Source of the DNA: IMCC26256 sp046081705
GTDB taxonomy: Bacteria; Actinomycetota; Acidimicrobiia; IMCC26256
Length of the DNA: 64,000 nucleotides
Direction: 5' to 3'
Assembly (NCBI GenBank): GCA_046081705.1
Contig: JBJTWK010000081.1
Coordinates: 29,784 to 93,783 of the forward strand
Shown here: in pieces, positions 1 through 7,405 of the stretch
Layout: every line of letters starts with the position of its first letter
Numbering within the stretch: the first letter of the stretch is position 1
Made by a program: the position numbers and the translations under genes
Notes under the pieces: model-generated
Database searches by the model: none
The model's input: the letters and a program-made list of their open reading frames with translations, nothing else
What the model was told of the DNA's origin: nothing

Positions 1-10
1 ACCGACGTCC

Positions 11-26
11 CGGGACCTAGGTCCCG
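11..26. other. 16-bp perfect palindrome at window edge
   Basis: Positions 11-26 read CGGGACCTAGGTCCCG, a perfect palindrome overlapping a second 10-bp palindrome at 7-16. It lies downstream of the minus-strand gene ending at 114, so it could be part of a terminator or an operator for a gene outside the window. No other feature is seen in bases 1-113. Confidence 0.3.
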
Positions 27-113
27 CGGTGCGCCGGATCGGGTCGGACGAGCGGGTCGGAGGGCCCAAGGCGCGATCGGCCTGGTCGGGTCCGCCGCGC
101 GAGGTCGCGGGCG

Positions 114-1076
114 TCAGCGGTCGGCGGCGACCCGGAAGCCGAGGTTCCCGACGCTCGCGTCGGGGGTGTTCGCGCCGCGAGCGTCCACGCGGTACCGACG
201 GCAGTACGACGCGTGGCACAGGTAGGAACCACCGCGCATGACGCGGCGCTCACCGACCGCCGGACCCGTCGGGTCCCGTCGATCGGCCGCGGTGTAGGCG
301 TCGCGGTCGAACCAGTCCGCGCACCACTCCCACACGTTGCCGGTCATCTCGTGGAGTCCGAACCCGTTCGGTGGGTACGACCCGACGGGTGCGGGACCGG
401 TCCAGCCGTCGGCCCCGAGGTCGCGGACCGGGAAGTCGCCCTGGAAGACGTTCATCCGATGCTCGCCGTCGGGTTCGAGGTCGTCCCCCCACGGGAAGGC
501 GCAGCCGTCGAGGCCGCCGCGGGCGGCGTACTCCCACTCGGCCTCGGTCGGCAGCCGGTAGCCGCCCCAGTCGCAGTAGGCCGCGGCGTCCGCCCAGGAC
601 ACGTGGACGACCGGGGACCCGCCCCGACCCGCGAGGTCCGACTGCGGGCCGTCCGGCGTGCGCCAGGTCGCGCCGAACACCTGCCGCCACCACTCGGAGC
701 CGACGACCCCGCGCGTGTCGGGGAACTCGTCGGGCAGGTGCCCGGCGAAGACGAACGACCACCCGAACCGTTCGGCGTCGGTGACGTGGCCGGTCGCGCC
801 GACGAACACCGCGAACTCGTCGTTCGTGACCGTGCCGCGCCCGAGGCGGAACGGCGAGAGCTCGACCTCGTGCGCCGGACCCTCCCCGTCGGCCGGGTAG
901 CCGTCGCCGCGGGGGTTGCCCATCCGGAACGATCCACCCTCGAGGGCGACGAGCGCGGGGCGGACCGAGGAGTCGGACGTGGACCGTGCGCCGTCGATCC
1001 GGGCGTCCACGGGGCGCGGGGACCCGGGGGCCTCCGACCCCGCGTCACGATCGGGTCCGCAGCACGCAGTGCTCAT
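114..1076 (-). CDS. Formylglycine-generating enzyme (SUMF1/FGE family)
   Basis: A 320-residue protein of the FGE-sulfatase family, which oxidises a sulfatase cysteine (CxPxR motif) to the catalytic formylglycine. The decisive motif is SYLCHASYCRRYR near residues 284-296: both active-site cysteines (about Cys287 and Cys292) are present and spaced as in genuine aerobic, copper-dependent FGE. The usual fold signatures LPTEAEWEYAARGG, GNVWEWCADW and NLGFRVA are all present. The ATG at 1076 gives the N-terminus MSTACCGPD; more upstream sequence is open but looks like non-coding shadow. No sulfatase gene lies in this window, so the client is elsewhere. Single gene, divergent from the lipoprotein at 1167. 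Confidence 0.9.
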   Translation of the reverse strand: MSTACCGPDRDAGSEAPGSPRPVDARIDGARSTSDSSVRPALVALEGGSFRMGNPRGDGYPADGEGPAHEVELSPFRLGRGTVTNDEFAVFVGATGHVTDAERFGWSFVFAGHLPDEFPDTRGVVGSEWWRQVFGATWRTPDGPQSDLAGRGGSPVVHVSWADAAAYCDWGGYRLPTEAEWEYAARGGLDGCAFPWGDDLEPDGEHRMNVFQGDFPVRDLGADGWTGPAPVGSYPPNGFGLHEMTGNVWEWCADWFDRDAYTAADRRDPTGPAVGERRVMRGGSYLCHASYCRRYRVDARGANTPDASVGNLGFRVAADR

Positions 1077-1166
1077 GGGCCGAGACTCTGCCACCCACGG
1101 ACACCGTGCGGCGCCGTCGGGGACACTAGGTTCGTCACTGTCCGGCGGACGACGAGACGAGGCGGG

Positions 1167-1721
1167 ATGCTGGTGCTGCGCAAGACGGTGACGGTGATCG
1201 GCGTGGTGGCGATGGGCCTCGTGCCGTTGGCGTGCTCCTCGAGCGACGACGACGGCGGGTCGGGCACGACGACCACCACGCAGTGCCCGTTCTCGGGCAC
1301 CACGGAGCCGACCGAGACCCCGGGGGGTGCGTCCACCGTCGTCGCCACCCTCCAGGGCGTGGTCCCGCAGGCGAGCGGGTGCATCGACACGATCCGCTTC
1401 AACTTCACCCCGGCGACCCCGAGCGCCACCGTCGAGTACGCCTCCGGGCCGTTCACGAACACCGAGGGCCAGCCGATCACCATCGAGGGCACGCCGCTCG
1501 TGGTCACGTTCACCGGCGCGACGCTCGGCGATCCGAACGACCCGCAGGCCTACACGGGGAACAACGTCATCATCCCGAAGGCGCTCAACCACGTGCTGCA
1601 GGCCACCGTGCAGACGAACACCGCCGGCGACATGGCCTGGGTCCTCGACCTCGACTCGAAGCGCCCGTACACGGTCAGTTCGAGCGCGAACCCCGCGTAC
1701 TTCGTCATCTCGATCGGCTGA
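1167..1721 (+). CDS. AMIN-like domain lipoprotein
   Basis: A 184-residue secreted protein with a hydrophobic leader (residues 5-22) ending in PLACSSS, a slightly atypical lipobox, then a Ser/Thr/Gly linker. The rest matches the actinobacterial AMIN-like domain by pattern: CIDTIRFNFTP, a strand pair with GPFTNTEGQPI, the YTGNNVIIPKAL segment and the terminal AWVLDLDSKRPYTV. Such proteins are extracellular beta-sandwiches of unknown role, possibly wall binding. The ATG at 1167 has the purine-rich stretch GAGGCGGG just upstream, and a TAGGTT -10-like hexamer sits about 40 nt before the start. It is probably monocistronic: the next gene has its own promoter-like box. Confidence 0.75.
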   Translation: MLVLRKTVTVIGVVAMGLVPLACSSSDDDGGSGTTTTTQCPFSGTTEPTETPGGASTVVATLQGVVPQASGCIDTIRFNFTPATPSATVEYASGPFTNTEGQPITIEGTPLVVTFTGATLGDPNDPQAYTGNNVIIPKALNHVLQATVQTNTAGDMAWVLDLDSKRPYTVSSSANPAYFVISIG

Positions 1722-1781
1722 GCACCGACCCGCGCTCCGCAGCGCCGTCGATGGTCCCGGGCGGTCCCCCGGGAGCCCGGG

Positions 1782-1787
1782 TAGGTT
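1782..1787 (+). promoter_or_regulatory. -10 box for leaderless livG operon
   Basis: TAGGTT lies 7 nt before the GTG start of livG at 1795. This is the spacing expected when transcription begins at the start codon. No convincing -35 box is visible. Confidence 0.45.
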
Positions 1788-1794
1788 CCTCGCC

Positions 1795-2547
1795 GTGACG
1801 GGGGCGGGCGCGCCAGCGCGGTTGACGGTCGACGAGGTCCGGGTCGAGTTCGGCGGCATCGTGGCCCTCGCCAACCTCTCCTTCACGGTCGAGGCCGGAC
1901 AGATCTGTGCCCTCATCGGGCCGAACGGTGCCGGCAAGACCACGCTCTTCAACTGCGTGAGCCGGCTCTACGAACCGACGGCCGGGAGGATCCGGTTCGG
2001 CGACACCGACCTCCTGGGCGAACCCGCTCACCGGATCGCGACGCACGGCATCACGCGCACGTTCCAGAACCTCGCGCTCTTCCCGGCGCTCACCGTCCTC
2101 GAGAACGTCATGCTCGGCGCGCACGCCACGCGCGAGCGGGAGCGGGCCCGGCGCGGGCAGGCGCTCGAGATGCTCGACCGCCTCGGCCTGGCCGATCTCG
2201 CACCCCACCATGCCGCCGGACTCCCGTACGGGACCCTCAAGCGCGTCGAACTCGCGCGAGCGCTCGCGGCGCGGCCGAGGATGCTCATGCTCGACGAGCC
2301 CGCGGCCGGTCTGACCCACTCGGAGGTCGACGAGCTCGCCGAGCTCATCCGGGTGCTCCACGCCGAACTCGAGATGTCGGTGCTGCTCGTCGAGCACCAC
2401 ATGCAGATGGTCATGGCCATCTCCGAGAAGATCGTCGTGCTCGACTTCGGTTCGAAGATCGCCGAGGGGACGCCGACCGACATCAGCGGCGACGCCCGGG
2501 TCATCGAGGCCTACCTCGGCCACCCCGACGATCAGGAGGGCGCGTGA
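1795..2547 (+). CDS. livG: Branched-chain amino acid ABC transporter ATPase LivG
   Basis: A 250-residue ABC ATPase that would energise uptake through LivHM. Walker A is GPNGAGKTT (about residues 40-48). The signature region reads LPYGTLKRVELARAL, a variant in place of the usual LSGGQ and typical of LivG. Walker B is MLMLDEPAAGL, followed by the switch His in LLVEHHM. The segment GITRTFQNLALFPALTVLENVM is a LivG hallmark. GTG at 1795 is chosen because a -10-like box sits 7 nt upstream and the family N-terminus begins there. The stop overlaps the livF start by 4 nt. Confidence 0.93.
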   Translation: MTGAGAPARLTVDEVRVEFGGIVALANLSFTVEAGQICALIGPNGAGKTTLFNCVSRLYEPTAGRIRFGDTDLLGEPAHRIATHGITRTFQNLALFPALTVLENVMLGAHATRERERARRGQALEMLDRLGLADLAPHHAAGLPYGTLKRVELARALAARPRMLMLDEPAAGLTHSEVDELAELIRVLHAELEMSVLLVEHHMQMVMAISEKIVVLDFGSKIAEGTPTDISGDARVIEAYLGHPDDQEGA

Positions 2548-3251
2548 GCCTGCTCGAGGTGCGTGCGCTGCGCGCCCGGTACGGACCGGTCGAGGTCCTG
2601 CGCGGCATCGACTTCGTGGTCGAGGACGGTGAGGTCGTCGTCATCCTCGGGGCGAACGGGTCGGGCAAGACGACCACGTTGCGGGCCCTGAGCGGGATGG
2701 TCGAGACCTCGGGTGAGGTCGACTTCGACGGGCGCTCCATCGCCGGGGCCCGCCCCGAGCAGGTGGCGCGCGCGGGCATCGCCCACGTCCCGCAGGGTCG
2801 GGGGACCATCACCGACCTCACGGTCGAGGAGAACCTCCGCCTCGGCGCCTACACCCGCAAGGACGAGGAGGTCGCGGCCGACATCGAGCGCTGGTACAGC
2901 GTGTTCCCGCGCCTCGCCGAACGGCGGCAGCAGCAGGCCGGCGGCATGAGCGGCGGGGAGCAGCAGATGCTCGCCATCGCCCGAGCGATGATGGCGCGTC
3001 CCCGCCTCGTGCTCCTCGACGAGCCCTCCCTCGGCCTCGCCCCGATCATCACCCAGGGCCTGTTCCGGACCCTCGGCGAAATGAACCGCGACCTCGGCAC
3101 CTCGATGCTCGTGGTCGAGCAGAACGCGACGCTCGCGTTGGCGATCGCCGACCGGGGCTACGTGCTCGAGACCGGCGAGATCGTGGTCACGGGCACCGCC
3201 GCCGACCTCGCCGGCAACGACGACGTCCGCAAGGCGTACCTGGGCATCTGA
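2544..3251 (+). CDS. livF: Branched-chain amino acid ABC transporter ATPase LivF
   Basis: The second ATPase of the importer, 235 residues, usual length. It has Walker A GANGSGKTTT, LivF-type GIAHVPQGRGTITDLTVEENL, signature MSGGEQQMLAIARAM, Walker B LVLLDEPSLGLAP and the switch His replaced by Gln in LVVEQNA, which is normal for LivF. The GTG start at 2544 overlaps the livG stop (GTGA), so translation is likely coupled. The order livG-livF-livH-livM-binding protein puts all five parts in one transcript. Confidence 0.93.
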   Translation: MSLLEVRALRARYGPVEVLRGIDFVVEDGEVVVILGANGSGKTTTLRALSGMVETSGEVDFDGRSIAGARPEQVARAGIAHVPQGRGTITDLTVEENLRLGAYTRKDEEVAADIERWYSVFPRLAERRQQQAGGMSGGEQQMLAIARAMMARPRLVLLDEPSLGLAPIITQGLFRTLGEMNRDLGTSMLVVEQNATLALAIADRGYVLETGEIVVTGTAADLAGNDDVRKAYLGI

Positions 3252-4132
3252 TGACCGTCTTCCTGAGTCAGATCATGAACGGGATCCAGAACGGCGTGAT
3301 CTACGCGTCGCTCGGGCTCGCCATCGTGCTCATCTTCCGCACCACGGGCATCCTCAACTTCGCCCAGGGCGAGATGGCGCTGTTCTCGACCTACATCACG
3401 TGGGAACTCACCCGGCTCGGCCTGCCGGTCTGGCTGGCCATCATCGTGTCGATGACGATCGCGTTCATCGGTGGTGCGCTCATCGAGCGCATCGTCATCC
3501 GGCCGTTCGAGTCATCCTCCCCGCTCGTGCTCGTGATCGTGACGATCGGCCTGTTCCTCACGTTCAACGCGCTCGCCCAACTCCTCTTCGGCGTCGAGGC
3601 CAAGGCGCTGCCGCGCGCCTACCCCGACCGCAACTGGCTCATCGGTGGCGTGAGCCTCCGATCCGACACGCTCGTCCTCATCGGCGTGCTCGCCGTCGAG
3701 TGCCTGCTGCTCTGGGCCCTGCTCCAGCGCACGAAGATCGGCCTCGCCCTCCGTTCCGTCGCGTCGAACGCCGAGTCCGCCCGGCTCCTCGGCGTGTCCG
3801 CCGCGACGATGCTCATGCTCGGCTGGGGTCTCGCAGCGGCACTCGGGTGCCTCGCCGGCGCGCTCGTCGTCCCGACGACCAGCGGGCTGACCGCCGGCTC
3901 GATGCAAGGCATCCTCGTGTTCGCATTCGCCGGCGTCGCACTCGGCGGGTTCGACAGCCCGATCGGCGCGGTGGTCGGCGGCCTCATCATCGGGATCGTC
4001 GACGCGCTGACCCGCCAGTACATCCCGGCGCTCACCGGCATCGAGATCATCGTGCCGTTCGGCCTCATCCTCGTCGTGCTGCTCATCCGACCCCAGGGGC
4101 TCTTCGGGCACGTCAAGGTGGAGCGCGTCTGA
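3251..4132 (+). CDS. livH: Branched-chain amino acid ABC transporter permease LivH
   Basis: A 293-residue inner-membrane permease with about eight hydrophobic segments. The family motif GILNFAQGEMALF (around residues 35-47) and the cytoplasmic coupling helix region TKIGLALRSVASNAESARLLGV are both clear. It forms the channel with LivM. The ATG at 3251 overlaps the livF stop (TGATG). Confidence 0.92.
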   Translation: MTVFLSQIMNGIQNGVIYASLGLAIVLIFRTTGILNFAQGEMALFSTYITWELTRLGLPVWLAIIVSMTIAFIGGALIERIVIRPFESSSPLVLVIVTIGLFLTFNALAQLLFGVEAKALPRAYPDRNWLIGGVSLRSDTLVLIGVLAVECLLLWALLQRTKIGLALRSVASNAESARLLGVSAATMLMLGWGLAAALGCLAGALVVPTTSGLTAGSMQGILVFAFAGVALGGFDSPIGAVVGGLIIGIVDALTRQYIPALTGIEIIVPFGLILVVLLIRPQGLFGHVKVERV

Positions 4133-5199
4133 TGGCCGATCGCGGGCACCGGCAGCGTCTGATCATCGGCTCGGTGATCGGGGTCGCGATCCTCGGGTAC
4201 CTGCTCTGGTTCCCGCAGCAGCAGGCGCCGGCCGACGTCCGCCTCTGGACGACGGCGCTCTACTTCGGGATCGCAGCCATGGGTCTCAACCTGCTGACCG
4301 GGTACAACGGGCAGGTCTCGATCGGCCACGGCGCGTTCTTCGGGATCGGCGCGTACACGACCGCGATCCTCGTGAGCGACCACGGGTGGTCCCTCGTCGC
4401 CACGATCCCCGTCGCCGCCGCCCTCGCCTTCGTGGTCGGGGTGGCCGTCGGCGTCCCGGCGCTGCGCGTCAAGGGCCTGTACCTCGCGCTCGTGACGCTC
4501 GGGCTCGCCGTCGTGTTCCCGGACCTCACGAAGAAGTTCGTCCGGGGCGTCGGCGGCACGAACCTCGTCCGGGTGCCGTCGGCCTCCCTGCAGCCCCCGG
4601 CCTGGGTCCCCGGCGGCCTCGCGTCCGACCAGTGGGGCTTCTACCTCGCCCTGACCGTCTCGCTGCTGCTCCTGCTCGGCGTGTGGCTCCTCGTGCGCGG
4701 ACGGTTCGGGCGCGCGCTCATCGCCGTGCGCGACCACGAGGCCGCCGCCACGACGGTCGGCGTCAACCTCGCCCGCACGAAGGTCCTGGCGTTCGCCCTG
4801 AGCGCGCTGTACGCCGGCGTGGCCGGCTCGCTCTCTGTGCAGGTGACCGGCATCGCGAACGCGGAGAAGATCGGCACCTTCAACCTGTCCATCCTGTTCC
4901 TCGTCGCCGTGGTGATCGGCGGGACCGCAACCGTCGTCGGCCCGCTCATCGGCGGCTTCCTCGTCGTGATGATCCAGGAGTGGACGACGGACTTCGTGGC
5001 CGATCCGCCCGTCCTGGCCGATTTCCTCAGCGGGAAAGAGGTGCTGTCCCCCGCTATCTTCGGCGTGCTGCTCATCGTCCTGATGTACTTCCTGCCGGAC
5101 GGGATCGTCGGCGGCTTCCGGCGCCTGCTCCGCCGGTTCGTCACGCGCCGCCGCGATCCGACCGGACCCGAGCCCCTCACCGCACCCGTCCCCACCTGA
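4132..5199 (+). CDS. livM: Branched-chain amino acid ABC transporter permease LivM
   Basis: A 355-residue permease, partner of LivH. It shows LNLLTGYNGQVSIGHGAFFGIGAY, the LivM signature (broken into two hydrophobic turns), VPALRVKGLYLALVTLG, and the coupling helix RALIAVRDHEAAATTVGVN. The C-terminal tail is basic and Pro-rich. The ATG at 4132 shares a base with the livH stop (TGATG). The C-terminus is 29 nt from the binding-protein gene, which has its own strong ribosome binding site. Confidence 0.92.
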   Translation: MADRGHRQRLIIGSVIGVAILGYLLWFPQQQAPADVRLWTTALYFGIAAMGLNLLTGYNGQVSIGHGAFFGIGAYTTAILVSDHGWSLVATIPVAAALAFVVGVAVGVPALRVKGLYLALVTLGLAVVFPDLTKKFVRGVGGTNLVRVPSASLQPPAWVPGGLASDQWGFYLALTVSLLLLLGVWLLVRGRFGRALIAVRDHEAAATTVGVNLARTKVLAFALSALYAGVAGSLSVQVTGIANAEKIGTFNLSILFLVAVVIGGTATVVGPLIGGFLVVMIQEWTTDFVADPPVLADFLSGKEVLSPAIFGVLLIVLMYFLPDGIVGGFRRLLRRFVTRRRDPTGPEPLTAPVPT

Positions 5200-5228
5200 T
5201 CCCTCCACCACCCACGAAAGGAAGCACC

Positions 5229-6584
5229 ATGCCGCGAACCACCACCGGCCGCTCCGGCCGGCTCCTCACGATCACAGCGCTGTTCGCCGTCCTCGCGCTC
5301 GTCCTCGCCGCGTGCGGCGGGGGCCGCAGCGACGACAACGGCGGGGGCGGCGGATCGAGCTCCGGCGCGATCGACACCTCGAAGTGCCCGACCGACCCGA
5401 GCAAGGTCACGATCTCGGGCGACACCATCACGCTCGGGACGAGCATTCCGCAGTCGGGCATCTACTCGGCGTTCAAGGAGATCCTCGCCGGGTCGAAGGC
5501 CTACATCGACTACATGAACGAGGAGCTCGGCGGCGTCGAGATCGCCGGCAAGAAGTACAAGGTGAACCTCGTCGCGAAGGACGACGCGTACGAGGCGGCG
5601 AAGACCGTCGCCAACGTGCAGTCGCTCCTCGACGAGGGTGTCTTCGGTCTGTTCAACGTCGTCGGCACGAAGAACAACCTCGCCATCCGCGACCAGGTGA
5701 ACGAGGAGTGCGTGCCGAGCCTGCTCGCCGCCACCGGTTCGCCGGCCTGGGGCAACCGTGACTACCCGTGGCTGCTCGGCACCTTCCTCGTCCCGTACCC
5801 GGACGAGATGAAGGCTCTCGTCGACTACCTCGAGGCGGAGAAGCCCGAGGCGACCATCGCCGTCCTGCGGGCGAACGACGACTTCGGTGCGGCGTACTCG
5901 GAGACCCTCGAGTCCCTCGTGAAGGGCACGAAGCTCAAGGTCGTCAAGGTGGCGCAATACGACCCCGAGACCCCGGACACGAAGTCGCAGGTGACGACCC
6001 TCGCGGCCACCAAAGCCGATGTGCTCGTCCTCGGGGCGACCCTGCTCGCCTGCCCGGACGCGCTCAAGAACGTCGCGGCATCCGGTTGGAAGCCGATGAC
6101 CTACATGTCGGGCACCTGCACCTCGAAGACGCTCATGACGATCGCCGGCGAGGCCGGTGACGGCGTCATCAGCGTCACGCCGCTCATGGACCCGGCGAAC
6201 CCCGATCTCGTCGAGAACGCCGCGATGAAGCTCTACAAGGAGAAGATCGCGCAGTACGGCGAGTCGACGACCGACCCGACGAACGGCATCGTCGCCTACG
6301 GATGGACGGCCGGCGCCGCGCTCCAGCACATCCTGGAGTCGGCCGGGGCCCCCAACCGCCTCGCCGTGATGGAGGCGGCCCGCACGACCACGATGCGGGG
6401 CCTCGGGCTCATGCCCGACGGCGCGGAGTTCATCTCGAACATCAAGAACGACTGGTTCCTCGGCGAGGACTTCACGCTGGTCCAGTACTCGCGCTCGGCC
6501 GGGTACTTCACGAGCATCAGTGAGCTCCAGGACCTGAACGGCGAGACGGCCTCCTTCACGCCGAAGAACCTCATCGACGGCTGA
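5229..6584 (+). CDS. Branched-chain amino acid type substrate-binding lipoprotein
   Basis: A 451-residue extracellular binding protein for the LivFGHM importer. The signal peptide ends in a clean lipobox (LVLAACGGG), followed by a Gly/Ser linker and a periplasmic-binding type I fold (Peripla_BP_6 class) beginning TISGDTITLGTSIPQSG. The ligand is not predictable: such proteins bind leucine, other amino acids, amides, urea or aromatic acids. A strong AAAGGAAG ribosome binding site (5217-5224) precedes the ATG by 4 nt, fitting the higher expression usual for binding proteins. A perfect hairpin terminator lies 26 nt after the stop. Confidence 0.9.
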   Translation: MPRTTTGRSGRLLTITALFAVLALVLAACGGGRSDDNGGGGGSSSGAIDTSKCPTDPSKVTISGDTITLGTSIPQSGIYSAFKEILAGSKAYIDYMNEELGGVEIAGKKYKVNLVAKDDAYEAAKTVANVQSLLDEGVFGLFNVVGTKNNLAIRDQVNEECVPSLLAATGSPAWGNRDYPWLLGTFLVPYPDEMKALVDYLEAEKPEATIAVLRANDDFGAAYSETLESLVKGTKLKVVKVAQYDPETPDTKSQVTTLAATKADVLVLGATLLACPDALKNVAASGWKPMTYMSGTCTSKTLMTIAGEAGDGVISVTPLMDPANPDLVENAAMKLYKEKIAQYGESTTDPTNGIVAYGWTAGAALQHILESAGAPNRLAVMEAARTTTMRGLGLMPDGAEFISNIKNDWFLGEDFTLVQYSRSAGYFTSISELQDLNGETASFTPKNLIDG

Positions 6585-6610
6585 TCCCGGTCACCATCGG
6601 TCCGAGAGCA

Positions 6611-6649
6611 CGAGGGCCCCGGGGCGCATCCAGCGCCCCGGGGCCCTCG
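6611..6649 (+). terminator. Terminator of the liv operon
   Basis: A perfect 17-bp GC-rich stem (6611-6627 with 6633-6649) with the 5-nt loop ATCCA follows the binding-protein stop. There is no T-run, as is common in high-GC actinobacteria. Confidence 0.8.
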
Positions 6650-6751
6650 CCGTTCCGGGGCCGCATGCGGCCCGGCCGGGGCGATGGAGATCCGGCGGGC
6701 CGGACCGGTAACGTGCGCCGATCATCGCTGGCGACCGGGGGGCCGAACACC

Positions 6752-7390
6752 GTGGCAAGGAACCGAGGACGACGGGCAGCTGGAGGCCTCCTCGTCGCGG
6801 CCGCCCTCCTCCTGAACGCCTGTGGCGGCTCGGAGTCGACCAGCGTCGTGGTGCGCAGCCCCGAGGACGTGCAGGTGCTCACCCCGAAGCAGGTGAAGCA
6901 GTTCAAGGCCCGCGCCGCCAAGGGCCAGCCGATCGGCACCGGGACCGGCGCGAACGGTGAGGTCCCCCAGAACGTCGACGACCGGCCGGTCGAGCAGCGC
7001 CTCTTCGAGGCCTACGCGAACTTCTCCTCCTGCCTGACCGCCAACGGCGACAAGGTGCGCGGCAACCTGCTCGACCGATCGAACCCCGCCTTCCAGGATC
7101 CGGAGTACGTCGCCATCCTCTCGAAGTGCGCGTCGCGCACCGGGATCATCCAGATCCTCCAGGAGTTCCAGAGCGTGCGCACCAAGCTCTCACCCAAGCA
7201 GGTGAAGGAGCGCAACAAGGGCTTCCTCAAGCTCAAGCCCTGCCTCGAGAAGCGGGGCTGGACCGTGGAGACCACGACGAACGAGATCGGCCTCATCACG
7301 CCGACCCAGTTCTCGTCCCCCGACGGCACGATCAACAGTCGTGACCTCAACCAGTGCTCGGCCCAGAACGGGCTGTTCAACGACAACTGA
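6752..7390 (+). CDS. Putative lipoprotein of unknown function
   Basis: A 212-residue protein I do not recognise at family level. It has a basic N-terminus, a hydrophobic stretch and the lipobox LLNACGGS, so it should be membrane-anchored and extracellular. The mature part has paired cysteines (FSSCLTANGD, LSKCASRTG, LKPCLEKRGW, LNQCSAQNG) that could form two disulfides. The phrase FEAYANFSSCLTANG resembles small actinobacterial lipoproteins found next to MacAB-like exporters. GTG at 6752 is preferred because it places the leader at the extreme N-terminus. It lies 15 nt before the adaptor gene, so it is probably the first gene of that operon. Confidence 0.7.
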   Translation: MARNRGRRAAGGLLVAAALLLNACGGSESTSVVVRSPEDVQVLTPKQVKQFKARAAKGQPIGTGTGANGEVPQNVDDRPVEQRLFEAYANFSSCLTANGDKVRGNLLDRSNPAFQDPEYVAILSKCASRTGIIQILQEFQSVRTKLSPKQVKERNKGFLKLKPCLEKRGWTVETTTNEIGLITPTQFSSPDGTINSRDLNQCSAQNGLFNDN

Positions 7391-7405
7391 CCAGGAGCCC
7401 CCTCC

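Noticed and set aside
213..1166. N-terminal extension of the AMIN-like lipoprotein frame back to 213
   Set aside because: It overlaps the opposing FGE gene completely, and the signal peptide begins at the ATG at 1167.
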